A stretch of DNA of 64,000 nt from Paenibacillus sp. BIHB 4019 (GTDB lineage Bacteria > Bacillota > Bacilli > Paenibacillales > Paenibacillaceae), in contig NZ_CP016808.1 in the NCBI RefSeq assembly GCF_002741035.1, positions 930,001 to 994,000 on the forward strand, given 5' to 3'. Of the stretch, positions 33,571-43,372 are shown in pieces. Under the pieces are notes generated by a model. The model worked only from the letters and a program-made list of their open reading frames with translations. It searched no databases and was not told the origin of the DNA. A program made the translations under genes and the position numbers. Position 1 is the stretch's first letter. Each line of letters begins with the position of its first letter.

Positions 33571-35112
33571 TTATTTGTACGTATACGCCTCAATATATAG
33601 CGCCGAGGCATAATCGCCTACCGCAATGCGATACGCAGACTCGTCGCCGTTCAGCACTCTGCCCCGCACCCACTCATTTTGCTCGAATGCTCCTTCCTCC
33701 ACACGGATCAAGCCGACCTTCGCGCGCTCGCCCTGTTTGGGCAGAAGCTCCACCGAAAAACCGATCCCCGCGAAAATAAAACGATCCTCGGACAGCTCAA
33801 TAACGAGCCCGCCTGCTGGAGGCGTTCCTTCTGCCGGCCGTTTGTAGGACAGCTTCACATCGTAGCGGGAAAAGGGAAGGATGCAGCCGCCATCGTTTTG
33901 CTGGAGAAAGCCGGTCATTTTTCCTGTGCCGCGATTTTGCTGAATCAGCCCGAGCATGCCGCCAAGCAGCTTGTAGCTTTGGGCAAGATAAGGCCCTGTC
34001 CCATTCACGACAAAACCGGAAAAATCAATATTCAGCGCCATCATAATGCTGAAATCTGGCCCGCCGCTTGCAGCTTCCTCAGGAAAAAAGCCTTCTACGC
34101 CGAACGGCGCAAAGCCTAGTGCATCGTGCTTGCCCATAGCGTAAAACACATTGGCTGCTGAGGAAACATCGCGCCGCGCTTCAGGGATGAACAGCGGATT
34201 GCCTTCCTGCGTGTACTCTTGGCATACGTCCGCGAAGCTGGACAAATAAATATCCGGTGCGTATAGGCAAAGGGTCGGTGCCGCAAGCTTCCACATTTTC
34301 ATCACCTTGGCGACTGGCCCGCCGCTCGGATACGTGCCTGCCCGCCATGGATATTGCTCCAGCCACGCATTGACGAACATCGGCAGCGGATATGATTCAC
34401 TGCCTGCGCTCGCAATGCGTTCAACCGCAAGCGCGTAGTGGTACGCCATGAACCATTCGCCTGCATCAGCTCCAAAAGCCTGCTCCCAGCTGCCCTGCAC
34501 GCCATAGGCCTCAGCTAGCTGAGTAGGCACAGCCGCTTCAAATCCAGCGTTCGCCGCTGCTGAATAATCACGCTCACTGCCTAGCAAGCCGATTTCATTT
34601 TCCACCTGCATCATGATCACGGTGTGGGTTCCCTCATCAAACGCTTTAAGAAACGCCATCAGGCGCTTGAAAGCTGCCGCATCAGCCGTTACCGCCGCTT
34701 CGGACAGCGGAGAAATCGTATCCGAGGGCGAACCATCGGCATAACAGGCACGGAAATACGTTATATAATCCCGTTTTACCCAGCTCGGCACATAGCTGGA
34801 CTTGCCATTTTTCCATAAGCCAAACCAAAGGAGCACTAAGTGAATCTTTTCCGCACGAGCCTGCTCAATTAACCCCTCAACAAGCGAAAAATCAAACGTG
34901 CCCTGCTCTGGCTCGATTAATTCCCAATAGACCGGGGCAATAATTGTATTTAAATTCAGCTTGCGAACTTCCGGCCACACTTTCTCCTGCATATAGGCAG
35001 GATTAGAAGCGCTGGAATTATGAATTTCCCCGCCAAGCGCAAGGTAAGGCTCACCATTTACATACAAAGTGGATGTTCCATTCTCGCTCACTAAATGAGG
35101 GATCTGCTCCAT
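33571..35112 (-). CDS. GH35-like beta-galactosidase (DUF5597-type C-terminal region)
   Basis: About 513 residues, no signal peptide, cytoplasmic. A TIM barrel begins after LALGGEIHNSSAS; QVENEIG (Glu173) is the likely acid/base and FIPEARRD supplies the likely nucleophile, the arrangement of glycoside hydrolase family 35. The last ~130 residues form a beta domain of the DUF5597 kind often attached to such enzymes. Start ATG 35112 has AGGAG nine bases upstream; the frame to 35148 starts before that site. Last gene of the permease operon; it probably trims galactose from imported oligosaccharides, such as pectic side chains. Confidence 0.82.
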   Translation of the reverse strand: MEQIPHLVSENGTSTLYVNGEPYLALGGEIHNSSASNPAYMQEKVWPEVRKLNLNTIIAPVYWELIEPEQGTFDFSLVEGLIEQARAEKIHLVLLWFGLWKNGKSSYVPSWVKRDYITYFRACYADGSPSDTISPLSEAAVTADAAAFKRLMAFLKAFDEGTHTVIMMQVENEIGLLGSERDYSAAANAGFEAAVPTQLAEAYGVQGSWEQAFGADAGEWFMAYHYALAVERIASAGSESYPLPMFVNAWLEQYPWRAGTYPSGGPVAKVMKMWKLAAPTLCLYAPDIYLSSFADVCQEYTQEGNPLFIPEARRDVSSAANVFYAMGKHDALGFAPFGVEGFFPEEAASGGPDFSIMMALNIDFSGFVVNGTGPYLAQSYKLLGGMLGLIQQNRGTGKMTGFLQQNDGGCILPFSRYDVKLSYKRPAEGTPPAGGLVIELSEDRFIFAGIGFSVELLPKQGERAKVGLIRVEEGAFEQNEWVRGRVLNGDESAYRIAVGDYASALYIEAYTYK

Positions 35113-35263
35113 CGTGTCTAGCTCCTTTCGATTCAACCATCTAAGCATAGAAGCGCGGCGAAAAAGGAGCCTTACTCCATCGTTTTCACCACGCTTCGAT
35201 TTACAGCTTTACAAAATTCGCTGCTACCTTAGCTCTTAGTCCTTAGTCCTTAGTCCGTACCCC

Positions 35264-37903
35264 TTAGACCTTCGGCGTTACAAGCAGCTGCACGGGTCCA
35301 ATCAGCCCACCCGGCTCCTGCTGCATAAAACGCGAGAAGAAATCCTTCTGCTGCTTGCCCAGCGTATTGGTCACTTCAATGACAAGCTGGTTCGTTCCCG
35401 GCTTGATGGCCACTCCAGCTGCAAAGCGATAAGGCGGGGCAATCGCCGTACCCAGCTTCACGCCATTCACCGTTGCCTCGGCCGTCTCAAACGCCGCACC
35501 TAAATCCAAGTACAACGGCTCGCCCTCGCCATCCCAATCGAATGCAAGCTCATAACGAATCGTTCCGGTGAAATCCGGCAGAAGGTGCGGGCCGTTGATA
35601 TTTTCCAGCTCGCTCAGCTTGCCGTAGCTTTCAAATACCGGATACTGCAGCGAACCGGAGGTTGAAACCGTCCATTCGCCAGAAAGCTCTACCGGCACAC
35701 ATGCTGTATAATTGGGCAGCGCCTGTACCGTAGCTTGCGGCAGCTCTTCGCCAGACAGCACGATCAAAGTCTCGTAAGCACTCAGCCTAATTCTCAGGCG
35801 GTTCACACCAGCTATATGTTCCACATTCGCATCGCTCAGTTGATTGTCAAAGGCGTTATAAACCATCATCCGCGCAGAAGTCTGAAAGCTGACAACCGTA
35901 TCCACGACCTCATAAGGATGCTCGTTGAAAAAGAAATATACATCGCTGTCCTGATGCCCATAATGGTAATAACGCAAATACGGCGCGGCATCTGCCGTTT
36001 CAATATCGTACAAACCTTCATGGCGCAGCGTCGCCGCCAGGTCTGCAAGCGGAACAATTGCTGCGTGCTCCAGCGCTTTCAGACGCTTAAGCTCCGCCGC
36101 TTCTCCGCCGCCCTCAATAGTCCGGGCAGGCAGCCCCTCTACAAACAGCACCTTCAGCCCTGCTTCCGCCAGCGCTGCCAGCTGCTCCACGAGCAGTGCC
36201 GGCAGCGCTTCAGCATAAGGCACGATGAGGCATTGATACGCCTCATTTCCCACAAGCAGCTCGCCGCCCTTCACCGCGTGCGCTCCTGCTGCCAGAACAT
36301 CAAACGGAATGACATCGCAATCGATTTGCGCCTGCATCAGCGCCTTAATCGGCTTCTGGATCAGCATCGCCTCAGCGCCTGACCACTCCGCATCCGCATG
36401 GTACAGCACCGCCGCCGTCGCATAATGGCGTCCTCCGTTCAGCAAATGGCTGATGCGGTTCGTATAATCATTCAGCTGGCGATAATACCGATATTGCGGA
36501 TTTTCGCCGCGGGCATATAGATGAGGCGGGCAATCGGCATCCGGGAACTGTTTTTGCGAAAAAGCATGAGGCACGAAATAGTTAATGCCGCGAACGAGCA
36601 TATGGTCGGTCAGCCATTTCATCAGCTTGAGGCCTTCGCTCCAGCCATAGGCGCCGAATACTTCGCACATCGCCCGGCCCTTTTTCTTCGGATCGATATG
36701 CGCCAGTGAAGAACCAAGCTTCGCTAGAGCATAATGAAAAAACTCGCTGTCCGTTTCTCCGGCAATCCATGTAAACGGCACCTCGTCAAAGCCCGGCATA
36801 ATTTGATGCAGTACAACGTCGATGCCTGCCATATCCTGGCCCCACATCGAGCGGAAGAAATGTCCCGGCCCGCAGCCCAGCCGCGCATGCACATTGTTAT
36901 CCTCAATGATATGTCCGATATACTCGACGCCGCGCTCGCGGCACCAGTCGCCCAGCTTGCCGCTGAAGTGCTCGGCATACAGCTTGCTGACCGTATTCAT
37001 GAACGTATAGCGCAGCGCCTCCGTCTGCTCGCCGCCCTCGTACCAAAGCAGCGGAAGCAGTGCCGCGACAGGCTGTCCGAACTCGGCGGACAGCAGCTCC
37101 AGCATGTCGTGGCGCCACGGCAGCACGATGCCCTTTTTGCCTAATCGGGAATTGAAGTCAAACGTCGTTTTATCGTTATAGAAGCCCGGCTCATCGGAGA
37201 AAAAACCTGCCAGCGTCTGGCCAAAGTCATCCCGATACCGCTCGTAATAACCCTCATAAATCGCGTCGATCAACACTTGCGTTGACTCCGGGACAATCGG
37301 ATTAATATAGTTCCGCTTCGCTTCCTCCGCGCCTTCCGCCGTCTCAATCAGGACGAAAATGCGCCAGAAGCCTTCGGGAATATTCCAGTAAAGCACATTA
37401 TTTTGCACGCTGGACGTCAGCTCGATAAATTCGCTAAGCTGCTCAGCAGCATTAATATCCTGCTTCCTTTCACGCTTGACTGCTGCAACCGCAACCAGCT
37501 TATCGGCCGGCTGGAGCAGCGTATTAAGCAGGAAGGAGGCTTGCGGAGCTGGGCCGACAGCATCGATATGCCGCTCCGCTACATACGTTCTGCGCAGCTC
37601 AGCCGGAGCTTCCTTCAGCTTGCCTGCTGCATGTCCCGTCGGAAAATGGTCGTCATCGAAAAACCACACCTTCATGCCGCGGCTGCGCGCCTCGTCCATA
37701 ATGATATCGATATCCCGCCACCAGCCGGGACCAAGCATATCTGGATGCGGGCGGGATTCCACGATGACCGCCTTAATGCCTGAAGCATATATGCGCTCCA
37801 TTTCCTCGCGGATCTGCCCTTCCTCCTCGCCGCGCTGCCACAGAAGAGGCATAATGTAGTTTTCTTCCTCTCCTGCAAGCACACGCCGTAAACGTTCCGC
37901 CAT
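35264..37903 (-). CDS. GH106-like glycoside hydrolase (alpha-L-rhamnosidase type)
   Basis: 879 residues, no signal peptide. The amino TIM barrel (GIKAVIVESRPHPDMLGP; VWFFDDDHFPTGHAAG; GFFSDEPGFY with a likely catalytic Glu; EYIGHIIEDNN) matches the GH106/rhamnosidase-like group. A Rossmann-like central region follows, and the C-terminal ~150 residues form a jelly-roll sugar-binding domain (LYLDLGAAFETAEATVNGVKLG). Compared with secreted GH106 enzymes it is shorter and cytoplasmic. Fourteen bases separate it from the LplC-type permease gene, so it acts on an imported, possibly rhamnose-containing, oligosaccharide. Confidence 0.8.
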   Translation of the reverse strand: MAERLRRVLAGEEENYIMPLLWQRGEEEGQIREEMERIYASGIKAVIVESRPHPDMLGPGWWRDIDIIMDEARSRGMKVWFFDDDHFPTGHAAGKLKEAPAELRRTYVAERHIDAVGPAPQASFLLNTLLQPADKLVAVAAVKRERKQDINAAEQLSEFIELTSSVQNNVLYWNIPEGFWRIFVLIETAEGAEEAKRNYINPIVPESTQVLIDAIYEGYYERYRDDFGQTLAGFFSDEPGFYNDKTTFDFNSRLGKKGIVLPWRHDMLELLSAEFGQPVAALLPLLWYEGGEQTEALRYTFMNTVSKLYAEHFSGKLGDWCRERGVEYIGHIIEDNNVHARLGCGPGHFFRSMWGQDMAGIDVVLHQIMPGFDEVPFTWIAGETDSEFFHYALAKLGSSLAHIDPKKKGRAMCEVFGAYGWSEGLKLMKWLTDHMLVRGINYFVPHAFSQKQFPDADCPPHLYARGENPQYRYYRQLNDYTNRISHLLNGGRHYATAAVLYHADAEWSGAEAMLIQKPIKALMQAQIDCDVIPFDVLAAGAHAVKGGELLVGNEAYQCLIVPYAEALPALLVEQLAALAEAGLKVLFVEGLPARTIEGGGEAAELKRLKALEHAAIVPLADLAATLRHEGLYDIETADAAPYLRYYHYGHQDSDVYFFFNEHPYEVVDTVVSFQTSARMMVYNAFDNQLSDANVEHIAGVNRLRIRLSAYETLIVLSGEELPQATVQALPNYTACVPVELSGEWTVSTSGSLQYPVFESYGKLSELENINGPHLLPDFTGTIRYELAFDWDGEGEPLYLDLGAAFETAEATVNGVKLGTAIAPPYRFAAGVAIKPGTNQLVIEVTNTLGKQQKDFFSRFMQQEPGGLIGPVQLLVTPKV

Positions 37904-37916
37904 CGCCGTCGTCCCC

Positions 37917-38813
37917 CTATCCTTTTACCGCCCCGATTGTAATGCCTTTAACAAAATATTTTTGGAAAAATGGATACGCGATAAGAATTGGAATCACGCC
38001 GACTACTGCAATCGCCATCCGCACGGTGCCGCTTGGCATTTTGGCCATGCTTTGGCCTGCATTGGAGCCAAGGCCGCTGTTCGACAGAAATTGAATATCC
38101 GTCAGTATCCGGTTCAAAATGTTCTGAATGCTGAACAGCTTCGGATCTGTTAAATAAACGAGCCCGTTGAACCAGTCATTCCAATAGCCAATCGTCTGGA
38201 ACAATCCAATCGTTGCCAAAATCGGCAGCGACAGCGGCAGCACGATCGAACGGAACGTTCTGAATTCAGTTGCCCCGTCAATGTAAGCCGATTCTAAAAT
38301 CGGGACAGGAATGGACGTAATGAAAAACGTGCGCATGAGCATAACGTTAAAGCCATTCATCAGGAGGCCCGGAATAATGAGCGCCCAGATCGTATTTTTA
38401 ATATCGAGATATTGGGTGTAAATTAAGTAAGTCGGCACAAGCCCGCCGTTGAACAGCATCGTGAAAAAGACGAAAAACGCCAGTGGGTTGCGCAGCGGAA
38501 TATCTCTTCTCGACAGCGGATAAGCAAGCATGGACGTAATAATTAAGCTCACCGATGTACCTAGAACGGTAACCAGAATTGTAATGCCATAAGCCCGCAG
38601 CAGCTCCTGCGATTGATCAAGCAAATAACGGTAGGCCGTCAAGCTGAATTGTTCTGGAAAAAAGGAATAGCCATTGCTGATAATAGCCTGCTCATCGGTG
38701 AAAGAAGATATTACCAGCAGGGCGAAGGGCAGCAGGCAGGCAATTGATATGGCCATCATAAACAGGTTGGCTGACCACTGCCATAATTTATTTTCATGCG
38801 TCATGTCATTCAC
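37917..38813 (-). CDS. Carbohydrate ABC transporter permease (LplC type)
   Basis: 298 residues, six helices. The EAA loop appears as ESAYIDGATEFRTFRSIVLP, and the C-terminus YFVKGITIGAVKG is nearly the same as that of the permease at 8387-9259. Three bases separate it from its LplB-type partner. No binding-protein gene is adjacent, which is unusual; the likely partner is at 46715-48250. Confidence 0.92.
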   Translation of the reverse strand: MNDMTHENKLWQWSANLFMMAISIACLLPFALLVISSFTDEQAIISNGYSFFPEQFSLTAYRYLLDQSQELLRAYGITILVTVLGTSVSLIITSMLAYPLSRRDIPLRNPLAFFVFFTMLFNGGLVPTYLIYTQYLDIKNTIWALIIPGLLMNGFNVMLMRTFFITSIPVPILESAYIDGATEFRTFRSIVLPLSLPILATIGLFQTIGYWNDWFNGLVYLTDPKLFSIQNILNRILTDIQFLSNSGLGSNAGQSMAKMPSGTVRMAIAVVGVIPILIAYPFFQKYFVKGITIGAVKG

Positions 38814-38816
38814 TCC

Positions 38817-39806
38817 TTAGAATAATGCGTTGTCTTTGTTGATTTTGCGTACAATGTAGTTGGCTAGCAGAACCAGAATGAATCCGACCAACGATTGATA
38901 CAAGCCTGCCGCAGAGGACATCCCGATATCGCCGAGCTGCATCAAGCCGCGATATACATAAGTGTCGATAACGTTTGTCGTATCGCTGAGCGCGCCTGCG
39001 TCCATCGGAACTTGATAAAACAAGCCGAAGTCGGAGTAGAAAATCCGGCCGATTGCAAGCAGCGTCATCATTGTAATAACTGGCGAAATGAGCGGCAGCG
39101 TAATCGATTTAATTTGCTGCCATTTGGATGCGCCATCGAGCGTTGCCGCTTCATAATATTCCTGATCGATTCCAATAATCGCTGCCAAATAAACGACGCA
39201 GTAGAAGCCAACGCTTTTCCACACATGCACAATGGTTAAAATATAAGGCCAGTATTGCGCCTCGCTGTACCAGGAAATCGAATCTAGACCGAGAAACGGC
39301 AGCACCGTCTTGTTCATAAAGCCCGTTTCAATGCTAAGCACCGCATAAACCAAATAGCTGACAATGACCATGGATATGAGAAAGGGCAGCAGCACGACGC
39401 TTTGATAAAAGCGGGCCATAATTTTACTGCGAATCTCATTGAGCAATATCGCTATTCCTACCGCAATGACCAGATTCAAAATGATAAAGCCGCCATTATA
39501 CAAAATCGTGTTCCGCGTAATGATGTAGGCATCTGTCGTTTTGAACAAATATTCGAAGTTTTGCAGCCCGATCCATTCGCTGCCCCAAATCCCTTGTGCA
39601 AAATTGATGTTTTTGAAGGCGATAATAAGGCCGAACATCGGTGCATAATTGTTAACGATCAAATACGCCAGCCCCGGAAGCATCATTAGAAACAAAGGCA
39701 AATAGCGCTTGAACTGTTTCTTTTTCACGTTTGATTTGGCAACCTGCTTTGCCTGCTGGGGAGCTGCCGCTGCCACTGTCCCTTTATTTCCCGTCGTTTG
39801 TTCCAT
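38817..39806 (-). CDS. Carbohydrate ABC transporter permease (LplB type)
   Basis: About 329 residues. A polar amino extension rich in Gln/Lys precedes six membrane helices; NNYAPMFGL and the EAA loop EAATLDGASKW mark the LplB/UgpA branch. Start ATG 39806 has AAGGGG seven bases upstream; the frame extending to 39869 starts before that site. Upstream lies a motif shared with the binding-protein gene at 46715-48250. Confidence 0.92.
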   Translation of the reverse strand: MEQTTGNKGTVAAAAPQQAKQVAKSNVKKKQFKRYLPLFLMMLPGLAYLIVNNYAPMFGLIIAFKNINFAQGIWGSEWIGLQNFEYLFKTTDAYIITRNTILYNGGFIILNLVIAVGIAILLNEIRSKIMARFYQSVVLLPFLISMVIVSYLVYAVLSIETGFMNKTVLPFLGLDSISWYSEAQYWPYILTIVHVWKSVGFYCVVYLAAIIGIDQEYYEAATLDGASKWQQIKSITLPLISPVITMMTLLAIGRIFYSDFGLFYQVPMDAGALSDTTNVIDTYVYRGLMQLGDIGMSSAAGLYQSLVGFILVLLANYIVRKINKDNALF

Positions 39807-39875
39807 AGGTGAACCCCTTCTTTCTTCAGCATGAGCTTGTCGCTGTCTTATACTTTGATGATAGTGCATGCGCCC

Positions 39876-39904
39876 TTGCGCCCTCTACCGCTCAGACGAC
39901 TTCT
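39876..39904 (-). promoter_or_regulatory. Candidate response-regulator site upstream of the permease operon
   Basis: On the minus strand AAGTCGTCTG followed by GG, TAG and GGG elements, about 90 bases before the ATG. The same arrangement, with a three-base gap, occurs about 100 bases before the binding-protein gene (48336-48360). Confidence 0.5.
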
Positions 39905-39962
39905 CATTTGCACTATTACGACGCTCCTGCTCCACCATTGAAAGCCCCGTGCTAGACGAAAA

Positions 39963-40020
39963 AAACAAATAGGCTGTTCCAAGGCCCATTTGCATGACCT
40001 TTGGAACAGCCTATTTGTTT
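39963..40020 (-). terminator. Perfect 20-bp hairpin terminator
   Basis: AAACAAATAGGCTGTTCCAA pairs perfectly with its complement at 40001-40020; A/T runs flank both sides. Terminates the dehydrogenase gene (stop at 40033) before the permease operon. Confidence 0.92.
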
Positions 40021-40032
40021 TCAATAATAGAA

Positions 40033-41079
40033 TCAGGATTGGGTATGAATCAAAATTTTAGCCTGCGCTTTGTCTTTGATGAGCAGCTCCAGACCTTCCT
40101 CAACGAGGTTGTCCAGCTTGATTTTTTTCGTAATGACCTTCTTCACATCAAGGCGGCCCGAGGAAACCATCGCGATGACCTCTGGGAATATATGATGGTA
40201 GGCCAATGACGTTTTAATCGATATCTCCTTCACCAAGATGCTGTTCACATCCAAAGTAACCGGACTGGCATAACCAGCAATAATGAGCAGCTGCCCGCCT
40301 TTTTTGATGACCTCAAGGGCACTTGTGAATGTCGCCTGAGCGCCTGCTGCTTCAAAGGCCACATCGACGCCGTTCACATGCTGGGCCAAAATTTCTGCAG
40401 TTGCATCTGCTTCCAAGCTGTTCACAACCGAGGTTGCGCCAACTTCAAGCGCTTTGCTTAAACGTTCCGGCGAAATATCTACAGCCATAATGCTCGCAGC
40501 TCCAGCCGCCTTTGCTGCCATAATCGTTAACAGCCCAATTGGGCCTGCCCCGTAAACGACGACCGAATCACCGATCTTCAACTGGCTTTCCTTAACGGCA
40601 TGAACGGTGACGGCAGTTGGCTCCATCAATGCCCCTTCCTCAAGTGTTACATTATCCGGAAGCTTATGAGCTTTGCTGGCATTTGCGACTGCATATTGAG
40701 CAAATCCGCCGTCGTCCTGCAAGCCAAGGAAAGCAAACGGACTAGCCAGATTGTATTTGCCTCGCTGTACGTAATAGTCATCTTCGGCATACACGATCGG
40801 CTCTACAGCTACGCGGTCCCCAACAGCCAGATGGGTTACTCCTTCGCCAAGCTCGGTCACAACGCCCGCAAACTCATGGCCTAGCACAAGCGGAAGGCCG
40901 CGGCCTGTAACGGGATGAGGCTCGGCCGATACGCCAAACCCATGATGGTAGGCATGCAGGTCGCTTCCGCAAATCCCGGCCCATTCCACCTTTATTTTCA
41001 CTTGGCCTGCCGCAGCTGCAGGCTCGTTCACATTTTCGATACGGACATCTTTAGCTCCATAAATAACAGCAGCTTTCAT
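40033..41079 (-). CDS. bdhA: Zinc-dependent medium-chain dehydrogenase, (R,R)-butanediol dehydrogenase-like
   Basis: About 348 residues, cytoplasmic, NAD-linked oxidation of a secondary alcohol (acetoin/2,3-butanediol in BdhA). GICGSDLHAY and GHEFAG carry catalytic zinc ligands, and YGAGPIGLL is the dinucleotide motif. The four cysteines of the structural zinc loop are missing (VEPIVYAEDDYYVQRGKYN), as in Bacillus BdhA, which also shares the closing KKIKLD...AQAKILI pattern. Start ATG 41079 has AAAGGAG; the frame to 41103 starts before it. Divergent from a LysR regulator, with a cre-like site overlapping its leader. Other polyol substrates (sorbitol, threitol) cannot be excluded. Confidence 0.8.
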   Translation of the reverse strand: MKAAVIYGAKDVRIENVNEPAAAAGQVKIKVEWAGICGSDLHAYHHGFGVSAEPHPVTGRGLPLVLGHEFAGVVTELGEGVTHLAVGDRVAVEPIVYAEDDYYVQRGKYNLASPFAFLGLQDDGGFAQYAVANASKAHKLPDNVTLEEGALMEPTAVTVHAVKESQLKIGDSVVVYGAGPIGLLTIMAAKAAGAASIMAVDISPERLSKALEVGATSVVNSLEADATAEILAQHVNGVDVAFEAAGAQATFTSALEVIKKGGQLLIIAGYASPVTLDVNSILVKEISIKTSLAYHHIFPEVIAMVSSGRLDVKKVITKKIKLDNLVEEGLELLIKDKAQAKILIHTQS

Positions 41080-41105
41080 ATAAAGCATCTCCTTTAGCAA
41101 CAAAA

Positions 41106-41119
41106 TGATAGCGCTTATA
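41106..41119 (-). promoter_or_regulatory. cre-like site before the dehydrogenase gene
   Basis: TGATAGCGCTTATA matches 13 of 14 positions of TGWNANCGNTNWCA, 27 bases upstream of the ATG. Confidence 0.5.
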
Positions 41120-41157
41120 TTGTCTTACCGTTATTGTACTCCTGTTGTTAAATTAAA

Positions 41158-41171
41158 TATAATTAATTATA
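41158..41171. promoter_or_regulatory. LysR-type regulator binding site
   Basis: Perfect palindrome TATAATTAATTATA, containing a T-N11-A box, between the divergent dehydrogenase and LysR genes. Confidence 0.6.
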
Positions 41172-41213
41172 CTTACATTTAATTAAGCAACACTTATGTA
41201 AAGGAAGCGGCCT

Positions 41214-42113
41214 ATGAACCTTGAACAGCTAATGTATGTCGTCGAATTGAGCAAATCCAAATCGTTATCCGAAGCAGCGACGAATCTTCATATTTCCCAA
41301 TCTGCCCTCAGCCAATCCCTCACTAGCCTGGAAAAAGAACTCGGGCTAAAGCTGTTCAAACGTGCCCGAACCGGCACATTGCCTACCGCTGAAGGTGCAG
41401 CCATTATAAAAAAAGTGCATGAAGCTGCCAAAATAATCGAGGAAATCCGTCTGGAAGCCGCTAGCAATTTGAACAGCCTGAGCGGCGAGCTTCGCTTGTC
41501 CACGATGCCCGCCCAAATGAAGACGATGGTTAAAGTGATCGCCTGGCTGAAAAAAGAGCATCCCGCTCTGCGCATCGAGGTTACGGAGGATGGCTCATTG
41601 AATACGCTTGGCAGCGTGCGGGAGGGGATGGCTGATCTCGGGATGATTGCGATGCGGGAAGACAAGCTGCCGATAGAGGGCCTCTCATTCCATTCACTAT
41701 GCAGGGGAAAAATGGTCGCACTCGTTGGTGCCCAATCTCCGCTTGCCTCCCGGGCTTCCATATCGCCGGAGGAATTGCGGCAATACCCTTTCGTCCTGTA
41801 CAAGGACGACCATGTCGACCAGTTCATCCATGATTTTACCAGGCAGCACGGGGCTGTGGAGGTGCTGTTTCGAACCGATTACGATGTCGCCATTCAAAGC
41901 GCTTTGCTGGAGGGGCTGGCTGTCTCGATCGGCCATGACTATTCCTTCCGGCAAAATGCCAACGAAACGATCCGGCAATTTGCAATGCTGGAAATTGAAG
42001 ATTTTTTTCAGCAGCCTGTCCACTTTGGCTGGGTCCGGGCGAAAAACCGGCCGAATGCGCCGGTAATGGATTATTTTATCAACCGTTTTGAGCATGAGTA
42101 TACGTTCAAGTAG
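41214..42113 (+). CDS. LysR family transcriptional regulator
   Basis: 299 residues. The amino-terminal winged helix (MYVVELSKSKSLSEAATNLHISQSALSQSLTSLEKELG) is followed by the two-lobed effector domain. Divergently arranged with the dehydrogenase over 134 bases containing a perfect LysR-type palindrome; it should control that gene and itself. The ATG is preceded by AAAGGAAG. Effector unknown. Confidence 0.9.
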   Translation: MNLEQLMYVVELSKSKSLSEAATNLHISQSALSQSLTSLEKELGLKLFKRARTGTLPTAEGAAIIKKVHEAAKIIEEIRLEAASNLNSLSGELRLSTMPAQMKTMVKVIAWLKKEHPALRIEVTEDGSLNTLGSVREGMADLGMIAMREDKLPIEGLSFHSLCRGKMVALVGAQSPLASRASISPEELRQYPFVLYKDDHVDQFIHDFTRQHGAVEVLFRTDYDVAIQSALLEGLAVSIGHDYSFRQNANETIRQFAMLEIEDFFQQPVHFGWVRAKNRPNAPVMDYFINRFEHEYTFK

Positions 42114-42141
42114 GCCACTGCCGTGGGAAACAAGCAGGCTG

Positions 42142-42192
42142 AAAAAAAGGCCTTATGCCTGGCCTGCCCCCTACGGCAGGCCAGGCATAAGG
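42142..42192 (-). terminator. Terminator of the YheC/YheD-like gene
   Basis: An 18-base perfect stem, CCTTATGCCTGGCCTGCC and its complement, with a T-run only on the minus-strand side. Confidence 0.9.
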
Positions 42193-42224
42193 ACACCTGC
42201 TCGCGATAGCTACGGCCTCCTCGC

Positions 42225-43085
42225 TTATTTTCCGCGCTTCGCCTTTTTACATTTCAGGCTATACGTTTTGCCGTATGCTTTGCCATACCGGACGATACGC
42301 CGCAGCATCGTCTGATCCGCGAGCAGCGAAAACGGGCATGGATCAGGCACCGTATTCACCTCAAGAATCCACGGCTTCAGCTTGCCGTCAATTGCAAAAT
42401 CGAGCCCGAGCTCCTTAATGCCGGGAGATGTGCGGCGCAGCAGCTTCGCGGTTCGCAGGGCGAGCCGGTCCATCTGCTTCAGCAGCCGCTTCCGCCTTGC
42501 GGGACCCGCATATTTTTTCAGCAAATGTACAGTTGAATAGATCGTGCCGCCCTGGCTGCCGTTTGTGACGATTTTGCGCGGATGCGCGGCTCTGCCGACC
42601 GTTCCCGTCGCCTCCCAGCCACCTTGCGGAGCGCGCTGCACCATAAGCCGAATATCGAAGGGACGGCTTTTATGCTTAAGCAGGCGAATGCCCTTCTGCA
42701 CCAAATAACGCTTCCCCTTCATATCCTTGTGAATCGCACGGTAAGCTGCCGTGTATGTGGTAAAGGTCGATTTTTTCAAGCCTAATTGATACGAGTATTT
42801 CGGTTTCGCTTTGCGCTTCTCCATCTTCATGACGCCGCGCCCCTGCGAGCCTCTAGTCGGCTTTACATACACCATTCCATATTGCGCGAGCATGCTGCGA
42901 AGGCCGTCCTTAGTCGCCAGCTTCGTCCGCGGGATGTGCTTCTTCAGCGTTAGATCCTTCCGCATCGCAATCGTTTTGCTCCACTTGTCCCCAATAATCC
43001 GGCCTTTGGTACGTACACTTTTGCTTCCCTTGCCGCTATGGCTCCTTGCTCGCAAACCCTTCGCTATCTTTCTGTTCCTCGTCAC
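42225..43085 (-). CDS. YheC/YheD family ATP-grasp protein (spore coat associated)
   Basis: 286 residues, strongly basic. The ATP-grasp core is visible: YVKPTRGSQGRGVMKM (nucleotide-binding lysine and Gly-rich loop), FDIRLMVQR, and the C-terminal metal site LDFAIDGKLKPWILEVNTVPDP. YheC/YheD proteins are associated with the Bacillus endospore coat; the ligase reaction is unknown. The amino end, rich in Lys and Arg, may bind nucleic acid or anionic polymer. Single gene ending in a strong terminator. Opposite in strand to the diaminopropionate genes that follow, so probably not part of them. Confidence 0.85.
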   Translation of the reverse strand: MTRNRKIAKGLRARSHSGKGSKSVRTKGRIIGDKWSKTIAMRKDLTLKKHIPRTKLATKDGLRSMLAQYGMVYVKPTRGSQGRGVMKMEKRKAKPKYSYQLGLKKSTFTTYTAAYRAIHKDMKGKRYLVQKGIRLLKHKSRPFDIRLMVQRAPQGGWEATGTVGRAAHPRKIVTNGSQGGTIYSTVHLLKKYAGPARRKRLLKQMDRLALRTAKLLRRTSPGIKELGLDFAIDGKLKPWILEVNTVPDPCPFSLLADQTMLRRIVRYGKAYGKTYSLKCKKAKRGK

Positions 43086-43223
43086 TTTACCCCTCCATTC
43101 CAGTCTCCTATTAGCATACGAACCTTTTCAAAAATGGTTGTAGGCCGCTGTCGGCATAGAACGAACCATCATGCAGCGGCTTCATATGCTTAATTAAGGC
43201 AGCCTGTCAGAATGTTTGTTCCA

Positions 43224-43316
43224 TTCTAAGCATTTATAAGTTTCATCCTTATATCCGCTTAGAATTCTAGGGCAAAGCCCTTCGCTTGTCCCAGAAGGAC
43301 GACAAAGTCGTTTTGC
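43224..43316. repeat. Repeat family B, copy 1
   Basis: TTCTAAGC...GCTTAGAA outer stem enclosing TATAAG-TTTCATC-CTTATA, then small hairpins GGGC-AAA-GCCC and CGAC-AAA-GTCG. Related copies at 60885-60979 and 62660-62755 keep the stems with changed bases. Lies between the YheC/D gene and the adenylating enzyme gene. Confidence 0.7.
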
Positions 43317-43372
43317 TTGGATTTCCAATACGTGACCGCCAGCGGTCCGTTAGTTAGGAGGCATATGCATAG

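Noticed and set aside
40033..41079. Loss of the structural zinc cysteines seen as a defect in the dehydrogenase
   Set aside because: The well-known Bacillus BdhA lacks the same cysteines, so this is a family feature, not decay.
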